NCBI RefSeq assembly: GCF_014637405.1
Contig: NZ_BMEY01000010.1
Span: forward strand, 78,218-142,217
Reading direction: 5' to 3'
DNA from: Ornithinibacillus halotolerans
GTDB lineage: Bacteria > Bacillota > Bacilli > Bacillales > Amphibacillaceae
Length of the DNA: 64,000 nucleotides
The notes under the pieces: generated by a model
Databases searched by the model: none
The model's input: the letters and a program-made list of their open reading frames with translations, nothing else
Told to the model about the DNA's origin: nothing
In this document: in pieces, positions 1 to 7,350 of the stretch
How positions within the stretch are numbered: the first letter of the stretch is position 1
How the letters are laid out: the number at the start of each line of letters is the position of its first letter
Made by a program: the position numbers and the translations under genes

Positions 1-1095
1 GAAATCAACATCCGTATAATATACATTTTTTACTAATAAATTTGGTCCTAAACATTGAACAGCAGGACAATGACAATTAAGACTTTTAGCTGTCTTTGAC
101 TTCATCCAATTATGATATGCTTCTGGAAGTGTAATATCCTGGATATTTCCTAAGGATGGCTCTTCATCACCAAAGTCTGTTACAATTACATCTCCGGTAA
201 AAATGTTTACATTTAATCGGGATCTTCCGTCTGGATCATTTCGTACGGTTACATTTTTCTCTCGATATAGTCTCTTTAGTAAAGCTAAATCCTCCTCTGA
301 AGAATTACAAGCATAAAATGGTAATGTACCAAACAGCATCCACATATCTTGATTACGATGCTCTAATAACCTCGTAATACCTGTACGTATTTCATTTAAT
401 TTTAGGGTTTCTAGTTGACTAGCAAAATCGACCGGATACATAGGATGAATTTCATGTCGGCTACAGCCCATTTCAATTACTTGATCATGGATTTTCTCAA
501 GGTATGGATACGTTCTTTTGTTTAACATCGTTTCTGCAGATACCATTACCCCTTGTTCTGACAGTTTTTGCGAATTTTCTATCATTCTAGCGAAATACTT
601 TTTACGGTTATCTTCAGTTGGCTTACGTTCCATATGGGCAAACCCAGTCTCCGCAAATTCCTCTTCTGTCCCCCAGTTATGTGATATATGTAAGACATCT
701 AGATATGGAATTATTTCTTCATAGCGGTCATACGGCAATGTTAAATTGGAATTAATCTGTGTCCGAATTCCGTTCTCATGAGCATACTTCAATAGAGGTA
801 CTACATAGTTTCGAACTGATTTTTTGTTCATCATCGGTTCTCCGCCAGTAATACTCAATGTTCTTAAATGGGGAATTTCCTCTAATCGCTTGATTAATAG
901 TTCAATAGGTAATGCATCTGGATCTATAGCTTCTAGCATATATCCAACTGCACAGTGAGCACAGCGCATATTACACATATAGGTTGTTGTAAATTCAATA
1001 TTAGATAACACCATTTTCCCATGTTCTTTCATATCTAAATATGCTTCCCAAGGATCAAACTCCGGGGTCATCGGTTTTTGCTCAGATATTCTCAT
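1..1095 (-). CDS. yfkAB: Radical SAM/CxCxxxxC motif protein YfkAB (3' end cut by window edge)
   Basis: The frame is open from an ATG at 1095 to the left edge, 365 codons, so probably only the last few residues are missing. GAAAGGAGA lies at good spacing before the ATG. Residues 41-48 read CNMRCAHC, the CxxxCxxC site that holds the 4Fe-4S cluster of radical SAM enzymes, and a GGEP motif follows at about residue 85. Near the C-terminus CHCPAVQC gives the CxCxxxxC motif typical of Bacillus YfkAB. The reaction and substrate are not known to me. It is a cytoplasmic protein and stands apart from the PadR operon upstream of it, which has its own terminator. Identification rests on the two motifs and the overall sequence style. 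Confidence 0.9.
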   Translation of the reverse strand, partial: MRISEQKPMTPEFDPWEAYLDMKEHGKMVLSNIEFTTTYMCNMRCAHCAVGYMLEAIDPDALPIELLIKRLEEIPHLRTLSITGGEPMMNKKSVRNYVVPLLKYAHENGIRTQINSNLTLPYDRYEEIIPYLDVLHISHNWGTEEEFAETGFAHMERKPTEDNRKKYFARMIENSQKLSEQGVMVSAETMLNKRTYPYLEKIHDQVIEMGCSRHEIHPMYPVDFASQLETLKLNEIRTGITRLLEHRNQDMWMLFGTLPFYACNSSEEDLALLKRLYREKNVTVRNDPDGRSRLNVNIFTGDVIVTDFGDEEPSLGNIQDITLPEAYHNWMKSKTAKSLNCHCPAVQCLGPNLLVKNVYYTDVDF

Positions 1096-1251
1096 GTAAA
1101 TCTCCTTTCAGATACATCTTGTTGTTTATATCTTCAATATACAAATGGAATCCGGCTCTTATTCTACCATTTTACTACTAGCGAAAAAACTAAAATCCTA
1201 TAGCATAATATATATTACTAAGTTGCTTTATTGGACTGACCAAACTTTTTC

Positions 1252-1289
1252 CAAAAATAATAAGAGATAGAGACATTTGCCCCTATCCC
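1252..1289 (-). terminator. Rho-independent terminator of the PadR/DUF1700/DUF4097 operon
   Basis: On the minus strand an 11-bp stem (1279-1289 with 1264-1274, several G-U pairs) closes a 4-nt loop and is followed by a T-rich run. It sits 14 bases after the DUF4097 stop codon. Confidence 0.75.
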
Positions 1290-1302
1290 TCCTATAAACT
1301 AT

Positions 1303-2112
1303 TTATTTAGAAACAGTCACACTTCCATTTACAGTCTTCAACTGAATTTTATGTTCTCCATTACCGTAAACCATTGATCGTGTATCATTTTCAAATACAC
1401 TTACTTTTCCATTCACAACATCCACTTCTATTGTCGCATTTGTTGGTTCTTCGGTTGTTTGTACGGTAATTTTTCCATTTACTGATTCTAAATCGATGGA
1501 ACGGTTTAGATTATCTGTAATAAAGGTTGTGCTTCCATTGACAAGGTCACTTGTGATGTCACCATTTACATGTTTTAAGATTACACTTCCATTTTCTGAA
1601 GAAACAGTAGTTGAATTAGTATTCGTTTCTTCAATCTCAATCCGCCCATTTACCGTCTTCGCATTAATATTATCAACATTAATACTATCAACATTAATCT
1701 TGCCATTAATGTTATCAACAATTAATTCTTCATATTGTTTTTCTGGCAAGTACACAGTAATCTTTGGACCTGAAAAATCAAAATCTAAATGAAAGTTGAT
1801 AAATCGAATCGTCTTTTCTTTTAGTTCTATAGAAAGAGTATCTCCTTCTTCATTAATATCAAATTTATATTTATCATACTTTGACTCTTTCGCTTCAAAA
1901 GTTACTGATATTAGATCATCTGATGTCGGTAATACCAGTATTGTTGCGTTCTCTGATTCAACTGATACTTCCGTGATATTAGGATTTTGAATAACTTTTG
2001 TATCATTAATTTCCTCACCTGCACCAGCTGACTTAAATGTAAACAATACCCCTACTATTCCAACAACAACAAGAGTAGATGCAATCATCATCAACATTTT
2101 AAGTTTAGGCAT
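1303..2112 (-). CDS. DUF4097-family membrane-anchored protein
   Basis: 269 aa with one N-terminal membrane segment (about residues 8-28) and a long outside part. Residues 120-269 carry repeated VNGKI/VNGSV-type units, as expected for the parallel beta-helix fold of DUF4097 (adhesin-like) proteins. The gene is last in a three-gene operon behind a PadR regulator and a DUF1700 membrane protein; its start overlaps the DUF1700 gene by 8 bases, so translation is probably coupled. In other Firmicutes this trio is linked to envelope stress, but the molecular role is not established. The start is supported by GGGAGG upstream. I infer a surface-exposed sensor or scaffold role, without firm evidence. 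Confidence 0.8.
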   Translation of the reverse strand: MPKLKMLMMIASTLVVVGIVGVLFTFKSAGAGEEINDTKVIQNPNITEVSVESENATILVLPTSDDLISVTFEAKESKYDKYKFDINEEGDTLSIELKEKTIRFINFHLDFDFSGPKITVYLPEKQYEELIVDNINGKINVDSINVDNINAKTVNGRIEIEETNTNSTTVSSENGSVILKHVNGDITSDLVNGSTTFITDNLNRSIDLESVNGKITVQTTEEPTNATIEVDVVNGKVSVFENDTRSMVYGNGEHKIQLKTVNGSVTVSK

Positions 2113-2665
2113 TTCCCATTCCTCCCTTCACCATTCTTACATTGAAGTTCAAATATTTCACAAATCCTTTCATTAACCAGCGGGTTACATAGTACATTCC
2201 AATTGCTATAAAAATGCCTACACCAGATAACATGATTGCAAAGAATAAATCATAGAACGTAAATATTTCCGGGTAAATTACCACATTAATTACATACAAG
2301 ATTGGTGTTAATATAAATCCAAGTCCACCAACCCATCCGGAAAACACAATTGCTGCTAGGGCAATAAATGGTCCTAAGACAATGACAAGATTAAAGAATC
2401 CTAATCCAATAACAGCCCATACTGCTCGAAGTACATTTCCAGTTGTAGCCGTTTCTTCTACTTGTTCAAGACGATAGTTAGCAACCATTTCTTTTCCTAT
2501 TTGCTGCGGATTACCAAGTGCTTTTGCAATCTCTTGTTCAGACTTCCCTTCACTCATACCCACTTCAAAGTGCTCATAAAAATCTTGTATAATGTCTTCT
2601 CTTTCCGAAGAAGGTAGACGCTTTAACGAATTATCTAGTTTCTCCAAAAACTGCGCTTTATTCAT
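2105..2665 (-). CDS. DUF1700 (HAAS domain) membrane protein
   Basis: 186 aa. Residues 1-65 form the charged helical HAAS domain (pattern LxxLxxxLxxLPxxER, then FxEH and QEIAKALGNPxQI), which in the family often partners a PadR regulator. At least two to three hydrophobic membrane segments follow between about residues 80 and 170. It overlaps the genes on both sides by 8 bases (PadR upstream, DUF4097 downstream), a sign of one co-translated unit. The HAAS domain is inside the cell, so it could receive or pass a signal to the PadR protein; that is inference from neighbourhood. Confidence 0.8.
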   Translation of the reverse strand: MNKAQFLEKLDNSLKRLPSSEREDIIQDFYEHFEVGMSEGKSEQEIAKALGNPQQIGKEMVANYRLEQVEETATTGNVLRAVWAVIGLGFFNLVIVLGPFIALAAIVFSGWVGGLGFILTPILYVINVVIYPEIFTFYDLFFAIMLSGVGIFIAIGMYYVTRWLMKGFVKYLNFNVRMVKGGMGNA

Positions 2666-2990
2666 CCCTTACACCTTCCTTTATTAATTGATTCACACCA
2701 TTTGTAAACTTCTCCCAATCTGCTAAGAGATCTCCAAGATATGTTCTTCCTTCTTCAGTTAATGCGTAATATTTTCGACTTGGTCCCTCCGAAGACTCCT
2801 TTAAATAAGTGGTAAAATACCCTTCTTTCGTTAATCTTCTTAATAATGGATATACGGACCCTTCTGATATTGCAATTTGGTCTGATATTTTTTGCACTAA
2901 TTCATAGCCATATCGATCTTGTTTATCTAGAAGAACAAGAACACAAAGTTCTAACACACCTTTTTTGAACTGTACATTCAAATCTTTCAC
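2658..2990 (-). CDS. PadR-family transcriptional regulator
   Basis: 110 aa, the short form of PadR with a winged-helix DNA-binding domain: the recognition-helix region reads SEGSVYPLLRRLTKEGY near residues 43-59, followed by the wing and a C-terminal dimer helix. First gene of the operon with the DUF1700 and DUF4097 genes, with 8-base overlap. A perfect inverted repeat lies 10 bases upstream of the start (3000-3014) and is the likely operator, so the regulator should repress its own operon until a signal arrives. The ligand is unknown. Confidence 0.88.
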   Translation of the reverse strand: MKDLNVQFKKGVLELCVLVLLDKQDRYGYELVQKISDQIAISEGSVYPLLRRLTKEGYFTTYLKESSEGPSRKYYALTEEGRTYLGDLLADWEKFTNGVNQLIKEGVRDE

Positions 2991-2999
2991 CTCTCTATA

Positions 3000-3014
3000 A
3001 GTAGTTCAACTACT
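3000..3014 (-). promoter_or_regulatory. Candidate PadR operator
   Basis: The 15-mer AGTAGTTCAACTACT is a perfect inverted repeat (6-bp arms, 3-base centre) placed between a possible TTGCAT -35 element and the start of the PadR gene, where a repressor would block transcription. Confidence 0.55.
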
Positions 3015-3052
3015 ATTCAATGCAAGGTACTAAAATAAAAAAATACTGGAAC

Positions 3053-3079
3053 TTAAAAAGCTCAGGAAACCTCCTGAAC
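3053..3079 (-). terminator. Terminator after the DUF2812 gene
   Basis: On the minus strand TCAGGA/TCCTGA (extended by U-G and G-C pairs) closes a GGTT loop and is followed by TTTTT. It would end the second PadR/DUF2812 transcript. Confidence 0.7.
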
Positions 3080-3107
3080 CACATTAAATATTGTCTTTTT
3101 CTTATGT

Positions 3108-3139
3108 AGATGGAACAGTTCTAGTAAACTGTTCCATCT
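3108..3139. repeat. 13-bp perfect inverted repeat downstream of the DUF2812 gene
   Basis: AGATGGAACAGTT and its exact complement flank a 6-base loop. It is not followed by a T run on either strand, so it may be an mRNA 3' stabilising hairpin or a protein site rather than a terminator. Confidence 0.5.
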
Positions 3140-3147
3140 CACTGCAG

Positions 3148-3657
3148 TTACAATTTTCTATAAAAATTAATCCGTTTGTTAAACACATAGAACAAGTGTA
3201 AATAAATAACAATAACCGCAACATCGACACCAATAACAATATATCTCGGCCATCCACTCCATGATGTGAGTGCTCCTATTTGGGAAACAAGAAATAGGAT
3301 GAATATTAACAAATAAAAACCACGCATGCGAATATAAGAATCCTGAATTGATTGATTATCAGAGTATATTTTTTTCACTTCTGAATTAGTAGATTCTGTA
3401 CGGAAATAGTGAAAAACCCCAATTACTTCAGTTATATGATCCCAACCTGCATCTTTGTATAATTGAAAGTAATCGTACTTAGCTCCTTGTCTAAAATCGA
3501 TTTGATACGTATATGATTTTGTTGGATCTTCCTCGAAATGATACGTAAAGAATCGATATTTTGTTAGATGTAATCCTTTTTGAGACATTTCGGTTAACCA
3601 CTCTTCCTCTTTCGAAATATTAGGAGCTAACCATAATTTAAACTTCTTTACTGTCAT
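3148..3657 (-). CDS. DUF2812 domain-containing membrane protein
   Basis: 169 aa. The N-terminal 90 residues match the DUF2812 pattern (KFKLW, then EEEWLxxMSxKGLxL, then FFTYHFEE), and two membrane segments follow at about residues 112-130 and 137-155. The ATG directly abuts the stop codon of the PadR gene upstream, so the two are co-translated. DUF2812 proteins are commonly paired with PadR regulators; their function is not established. A cytoplasmic sensing domain attached to two membrane helices is a reasonable picture from the sequence. Confidence 0.8.
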   Translation of the reverse strand: MTVKKFKLWLAPNISKEEEWLTEMSQKGLHLTKYRFFTYHFEEDPTKSYTYQIDFRQGAKYDYFQLYKDAGWDHITEVIGVFHYFRTESTNSEVKKIYSDNQSIQDSYIRMRGFYLLIFILFLVSQIGALTSWSGWPRYIVIGVDVAVIVIYLHLFYVFNKRINFYRKL

Positions 3658-3993
3658 TTACTTCTCCTCCATTTCTTTAATTAGTTCACCTGAATTCTCA
3701 ACTACAGACTTTAATCGGTTGTACTCTAGTTGTAGTACTTTTTTTCCTAATTTAGTAAGTTCATAATACTTCCTTCTCTCATCCTCTTGCACATAAATCT
3801 TCTGGATAACTGCTTGCTTCTCTAATTTACTTAATGCACCATACAACGTACCTGGTCCCAGATTTACTTCGCCTTTACTTACCTCTTCTACATCCTGCAT
3901 AATTCCATAACCATGACGAACTTCCCTTAAAGATAAGAGAATGTAATAGGTTGCTTGGGACAAAGGCAGAAAAGCTTCTGGTTGTTTAGCCAT
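3658..3993 (-). CDS. PadR-family transcriptional regulator (second)
   Basis: 111 aa winged-helix protein; LREVRHGYGIMQDVEE and LGPGTLYGALSKLEKQ are the conserved helix regions of PadR, with the wing DERRKYYELT. Directly upstream of, and abutting, the DUF2812 gene. A cluster of CGATA/TATCG palindromes lies 40-65 bases upstream and is the probable operator. It is a different PadR protein from the one at 2658 and has a differently built upstream site, so the two operons are likely controlled separately. Confidence 0.88.
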   Translation of the reverse strand: MAKQPEAFLPLSQATYYILLSLREVRHGYGIMQDVEEVSKGEVNLGPGTLYGALSKLEKQAVIQKIYVQEDERRKYYELTKLGKKVLQLEYNRLKSVVENSGELIKEMEEK

Positions 3994-4035
3994 TTTATCA
4001 CCGCCTCTTATATCACGACTCGATGTATCTACTAG

Positions 4036-4058
4036 CGATATATCGTCTATCGATATAG
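4036..4058 (-). promoter_or_regulatory. Candidate operator of the second PadR regulator
   Basis: CGATATATCG (4036-4045, perfect palindrome) is followed two bases later by CTATCGATATAG, which contains the palindrome TATCGATA (4048-4055). The pair lies just upstream of the PadR gene. Confidence 0.5.
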
Positions 4059-4182
4059 TAACATGAAATTAATTTGTTTGCAATTGGTTCTTTAATTTAT
4101 TTTTCAGAATACAAACCATCTTCACGAAAACGCATATTTTATACATAATAGATTAATTATCCTTAATTACGAGAAAGATAAA

Positions 4183-4211
4183 TTGAAGCATGACCAATTT
4201 TTCTTTATACT
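4183..4211 (+). promoter_or_regulatory. Sigma-A promoter of the ribA-ribD-HAD operon
   Basis: TTGAAG (4183-4188), 17-base spacer, TATACT (4206-4211), 25 bases before the start codon. The leader is too short for an FMN riboswitch and none of its conserved sequence is present. Confidence 0.65.
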
Positions 4212-4235
4212 AATGGCAGTGAAAGGGGTAAGTAT

Positions 4236-4991
4236 ATGGAACAAACTAAATTAGAATCAAACGTACTATCCGTCTTAAAAGATAAAATACAGTCAATAAA
4301 AACTTCAGAAGGTGCCATTTATTTAGTCGGTCCAATCCGTCTTCCAGTAAATCTATATGGAGAAACTGTCGAATTTAAATGGTACTGTTGGTTAAACTGT
4401 ACAGATGCAACAAATGACTATCAGAAAATAATCGATAATTTATCATCGCAAAACTTAGCTGAATACCAGCAATCTAGCGTATTAGTTTATGGTGATTTTG
4501 AAAACGATGATGATGCATTAATTCGAATGCACTCTATTTGCCATACAGGGGATATTTTTGGAAGTAAACGATGTGATTGCGGATTTCAGTTGCGTGAATC
4601 CATGCATAAGATTAAGGAACATGGTACTGGTGCGATCTTCTACCTTGCTAACCATGAAGGTAGAGGCATTGGTTTATTTTCTAAGGCAATGGCATACATT
4701 TTACAAGAAAATGGCTATGATACCGTGGAAGCGAATGAAGCTCTTGGCTTTGTAAATGATTCTAGAAATTATTCAGATGCCATTCAAGTACTAAAGCAAT
4801 TACGCTCTAAATCGGTAACATTAATCACGAACAATCCGTTAAAACTCGAAGCATTGAAAAATTCTGGTTTAGATGTCACTGGCCGTATTCCACTTTGGGG
4901 AGATGTGTCTGAATATAATGAGCGCTACCTTCAGACAAAGGTAGAAAAGTCTGGACATATGAAAGAGGAAAGGAACTGCTCCAATGACTAG
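4236..4991 (+). CDS. ribA: GTP cyclohydrolase II (stand-alone)
   Basis: 251 aa. Opens the imidazole ring of GTP and removes pyrophosphate, giving the diaminopyrimidine that starts riboflavin-type pathways. The signature is intact: zinc cysteines C102, C113 and C115 in CHTGDIFGSKRCDCG, EGRGIGL at 141-147, DTVEANEALGF and LITNNPLK. Tyr154 in AYILQ corresponds to the tyrosine needed for full GCH II activity in E. coli. About 50 extra residues precede the usual bacterial GCH II core and there is no fused DHBP synthase domain. GAAAGGGG is a good ribosome site. First gene of a tight operon with ribD (8-base overlap) and a HAD phosphatase. No ribB, ribE or ribH accompanies it, so its product may not be riboflavin. 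Confidence 0.9.
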   Translation: MEQTKLESNVLSVLKDKIQSIKTSEGAIYLVGPIRLPVNLYGETVEFKWYCWLNCTDATNDYQKIIDNLSSQNLAEYQQSSVLVYGDFENDDDALIRMHSICHTGDIFGSKRCDCGFQLRESMHKIKEHGTGAIFYLANHEGRGIGLFSKAMAYILQENGYDTVEANEALGFVNDSRNYSDAIQVLKQLRSKSVTLITNNPLKLEALKNSGLDVTGRIPLWGDVSEYNERYLQTKVEKSGHMKEERNCSND

Positions 4992-6090
4992 CCATGAATT
5001 TTATATGGATTTAGCTTTACAAAATGCTCAAGCAATGAAAGGACAAACCGATCCTAATCCACTTGTAGGATCGGTTATCGTAAATGAAAACCGTATTGTT
5101 GGAGTAGGAACTCACCTTAAAGCAGGAGAGCCACACGCAGAAATTCATGCGTTGCGAATGGCTGGTGAAAAGGCAAAAGGCGGCACCATTTATGTAACGC
5201 TCGAGCCTTGCTCTCACCACGGTCGGACTGGCCCATGTGCAGAAGCAATTGTTCAAGCTGGTATAAAAAGAGTAGTTATTGCAACACTTGATCCAAATCC
5301 TATCGTAGCTGGAAATGGTGTTAGAATATTAAAAGATGCTGGAATAGAAGTGATTACTGGAGTTCGCGAGAAAGAATCTATTCAAATGAATGAAGTTTTT
5401 AACAAATTTATACTCGCAAAAAAACCATTCGTCACTTTGAAAGCTGGAACGACACTAGATGGGAAAGTCGCAACTCACACATATAGCAGTAAATGGATTA
5501 CTTCTGAAGAAGCTCGACTTGATGTTCACCAGCTGCGAAATCAAAATATGGCTATCTTAGTGGGAATTAACACCGTTTTGGAAGATAACCCTGCATTAAC
5601 AACAAGAATTCCTAATGGCCGTAATCCACTTCGAGTGATTATGGATTCTTCTTTGAGGATTCCATTAGATGCAACTGTAGTTACCGATCAACAAGCGGAA
5701 ACTTGGGTTTTTACAAGTAAGAACTATGATCAAACGAAAGTACCACTCCTGGAGGAAAAAGGTGTTCGAGTCTTTGTGACCTCTAGCGAAAATGTCGTAG
5801 ATCCAAAAGAGGTTGTAAAAATATTAGGGGAACATCAAGTTTCATCTTTGTTTATCGAAGGCGGCGGTACCATTCATGCAGCCTTCTTAGAAAATCAATT
5901 AATAGATAAAGTTATCTTATACTTTGCGCCAAAATTAGTAGGTGGAAAACACGCACCTACATTTTTAGAGGGAACTGGAATAGCTGAAATGAAGGATGCT
6001 ATTGAACTAATTGATACAAATATTATTAAGATTGGAAAAGACTTTAAATTTGTCGGATATCCAGTTTATAAACATAGAGGGATAGAATGA
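4984..6090 (+). CDS. ribD: Bifunctional diaminohydroxyphosphoribosylaminopyrimidine deaminase / reductase
   Basis: 368 aa, the usual RibD length. The N-terminal deaminase has the zinc site HAE (51-53) and PC-x8-C (C76, C85), with SHHGRTGPC between. The C-terminal reductase (from about residue 150) has LKAGTTLDGKVAT, SKWIT, VGINTVLEDNPxLT and the glycine-rich IEGGGT. It deaminates and reduces the GCH II product to the ribitylamino compound. It overlaps ribA by 8 bases and its stop overlaps the ATG of the HAD gene by 4, so the three enzymes are made together. Together they would yield 5-amino-6-ribitylaminouracil once the phosphate is removed. Confidence 0.92.
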   Translation: MTSHEFYMDLALQNAQAMKGQTDPNPLVGSVIVNENRIVGVGTHLKAGEPHAEIHALRMAGEKAKGGTIYVTLEPCSHHGRTGPCAEAIVQAGIKRVVIATLDPNPIVAGNGVRILKDAGIEVITGVREKESIQMNEVFNKFILAKKPFVTLKAGTTLDGKVATHTYSSKWITSEEARLDVHQLRNQNMAILVGINTVLEDNPALTTRIPNGRNPLRVIMDSSLRIPLDATVVTDQQAETWVFTSKNYDQTKVPLLEEKGVRVFVTSSENVVDPKEVVKILGEHQVSSLFIEGGGTIHAAFLENQLIDKVILYFAPKLVGGKHAPTFLEGTGIAEMKDAIELIDTNIIKIGKDFKFVGYPVYKHRGIE

Positions 6091-6644
6091 GATTTGGATT
6101 TGATATTGATGATACGTTAATTAATCTGCGAGAACATGCTTTCCATATTTACAAGAATAATTTAAATAAAAATGTACCTCTCTCTGAATATCATGCTCTC
6201 CAAAGAGTAGAAATCCATGAACCGTTTGGATTAACAGATGAAGAAGGTAGTCAACTATGGAAGAGTTCACTTGAGGAAATTTACTACACCAACTGCCCTC
6301 CTTTTGAAGGTGCAGTCGAAGTATTAAATAAATTAATTGAAGATGGTCATGAGGTTTTTTATATTACAGCTAGACCAAAGGATCATGGAGAACGAACAAA
6401 AGAGTGGCTAAAACAACGTGGATTTCCTGTTGTCGATGGACATTTTTTCTATGGAATGAAGGATCATGAAAAGATTCATATCATCAAAAAGTTGGATCTT
6501 GATTATTATGTTGATGATAAACCGACAATTTTGGATACATTATCAAATGAACCAATCCGATTATTTTTAAAAGACCAGTCTTATAATCGAACATCAAATT
6601 ATGAACGAATTACAAATTGGTCTGAATTTTTCAATAAACTATAA
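6087..6644 (+). CDS. HAD phosphatase of the 5'(3')-deoxyribonucleotidase type
   Basis: 185 aa. Motif I is DIDDT with D6 and D8 at the very N-terminus, motif II YITARP, motif IV YYVDDKPT, as in the NT5C-like branch of HAD hydrolases. It is the last gene of the operon, with ATGA overlap to ribD, followed directly by a terminator. In riboflavin synthesis the dephosphorylation after RibD is done by HAD phosphatases (YcsE, YwtE, YitU in B. subtilis). The coupling to ribD makes this protein a candidate for that step, even though its closest family look is nucleotidase. That assignment is inference; a plain nucleotidase role is the alternative. Confidence 0.78.
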   Translation: MRFGFDIDDTLINLREHAFHIYKNNLNKNVPLSEYHALQRVEIHEPFGLTDEEGSQLWKSSLEEIYYTNCPPFEGAVEVLNKLIEDGHEVFYITARPKDHGERTKEWLKQRGFPVVDGHFFYGMKDHEKIHIIKKLDLDYYVDDKPTILDTLSNEPIRLFLKDQSYNRTSNYERITNWSEFFNKL

Positions 6645-6680
6645 AAGGTGTTGCCGCTATGGGCAATACCTTTTATATTA
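6643..6680. terminator. Bidirectional terminator between the rib operon and the marR gene
   Basis: 13-bp stem (6643-6655 with 6662-6674, one G-U) followed by T-rich sequence on both sides; it serves the two converging genes. Confidence 0.85.
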
Positions 6681-7142
6681 TTCTCCTTTTATTCCTACTG
6701 CGAATAGGCCTAGTTTTTTTAAATGGTGGATTGCTTCCTGCTTTTCTTCTGTTGAAAGTCCACCCATTATCTCACTCATCGCCTTAGCATGTTTAGGAAA
6801 AATTTCATCCATTAATTTAGTACCCGCTTCTGTGATAACAGCATAGGTCACTCTTCTATCTGAAGCACATGCCTCACGAGCTAAATAGCTTTTCTTTTCT
6901 AATTTATCCACAACATATGTAATACTACTACTAGCTAGGAGAACCTTTTCACCAATTTTTTGGATTGGTTGTCCACCTTTATGGTACAACAATTCCAGAA
7001 CACCAAATTCAGTCAAATTAAGACCATAACTTTTAATGTTTTGTGTGACTTGATTTTCTATAGCTTGAAGCGCTCTTGTTAAAACAATAAATAACTTTAG
7101 AGATAATTCCTCATCCTTGTTAAACTGGTTTGAATTATTCAT
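6678..7142 (-). CDS. MarR-family transcriptional regulator
   Basis: 154 aa winged-helix regulator: LTEFGVLELLYHKGGQPIQKIGEKVLLASSSITYVVDKLE is the recognition region (about residues 45-85), then the wing with DRRVTYAVIT. I chose the ATG at 7142; a TTG nine bases upstream leaves no room for the AAAAGGA ribosome site. A 26-bp near-perfect inverted repeat 27 bases upstream is the likely operator, suggesting autoregulation. Nothing obvious is co-transcribed, so targets are unknown. No cysteine-based redox signature stands out except a single cysteine in ACASDRR. Confidence 0.85.
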   Translation of the reverse strand: MNNSNQFNKDEELSLKLFIVLTRALQAIENQVTQNIKSYGLNLTEFGVLELLYHKGGQPIQKIGEKVLLASSSITYVVDKLEKKSYLAREACASDRRVTYAVITEAGTKLMDEIFPKHAKAMSEIMGGLSTEEKQEAIHHLKKLGLFAVGIKGE

Positions 7143-7168
7143 TAGTATCAATCCTTTTACCCATTGTA

Positions 7169-7194
7169 TTAAGTTTTAGTATAGTATAACTTAA
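7169..7194 (-). promoter_or_regulatory. Candidate MarR operator
   Basis: TTAAGTT...AACTTAA arms enclose a TAGTATAGTATA centre, an imperfect 26-bp palindrome overlapping the likely -10 region of the marR-type gene. Confidence 0.55.
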
Positions 7195-7306
7195 ACTGTT
7201 ATGATTTTCTATGATGCATATAGTGATTAACTATATTTCTCATTAATGACTAGTTCTGTTATAGAAACGGTTCAACATTATTTTTGTAAAAAATAACGAA
7301 TTCTAT

Positions 7307-7350
7307 AAAAAGGAAGTACTACAAGGGATACCCTATAGTACTTCCTTTTT
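7307..7350 (-). terminator. Terminator overlapping the end of cadA
   Basis: 15-bp perfect stem AAAAAGGAAGTACTA / TAGTACTTCCTTTTT with a 14-base loop that contains the cadA stop codon (7333-7335). The last codons of cadA therefore form one arm of the terminator. Confidence 0.88.

Noticed and set aside
4060..4235. FMN riboswitch before ribA
   Set aside because: The promoter lies only 25 bases before the ATG and none of the conserved RFN blocks is present.
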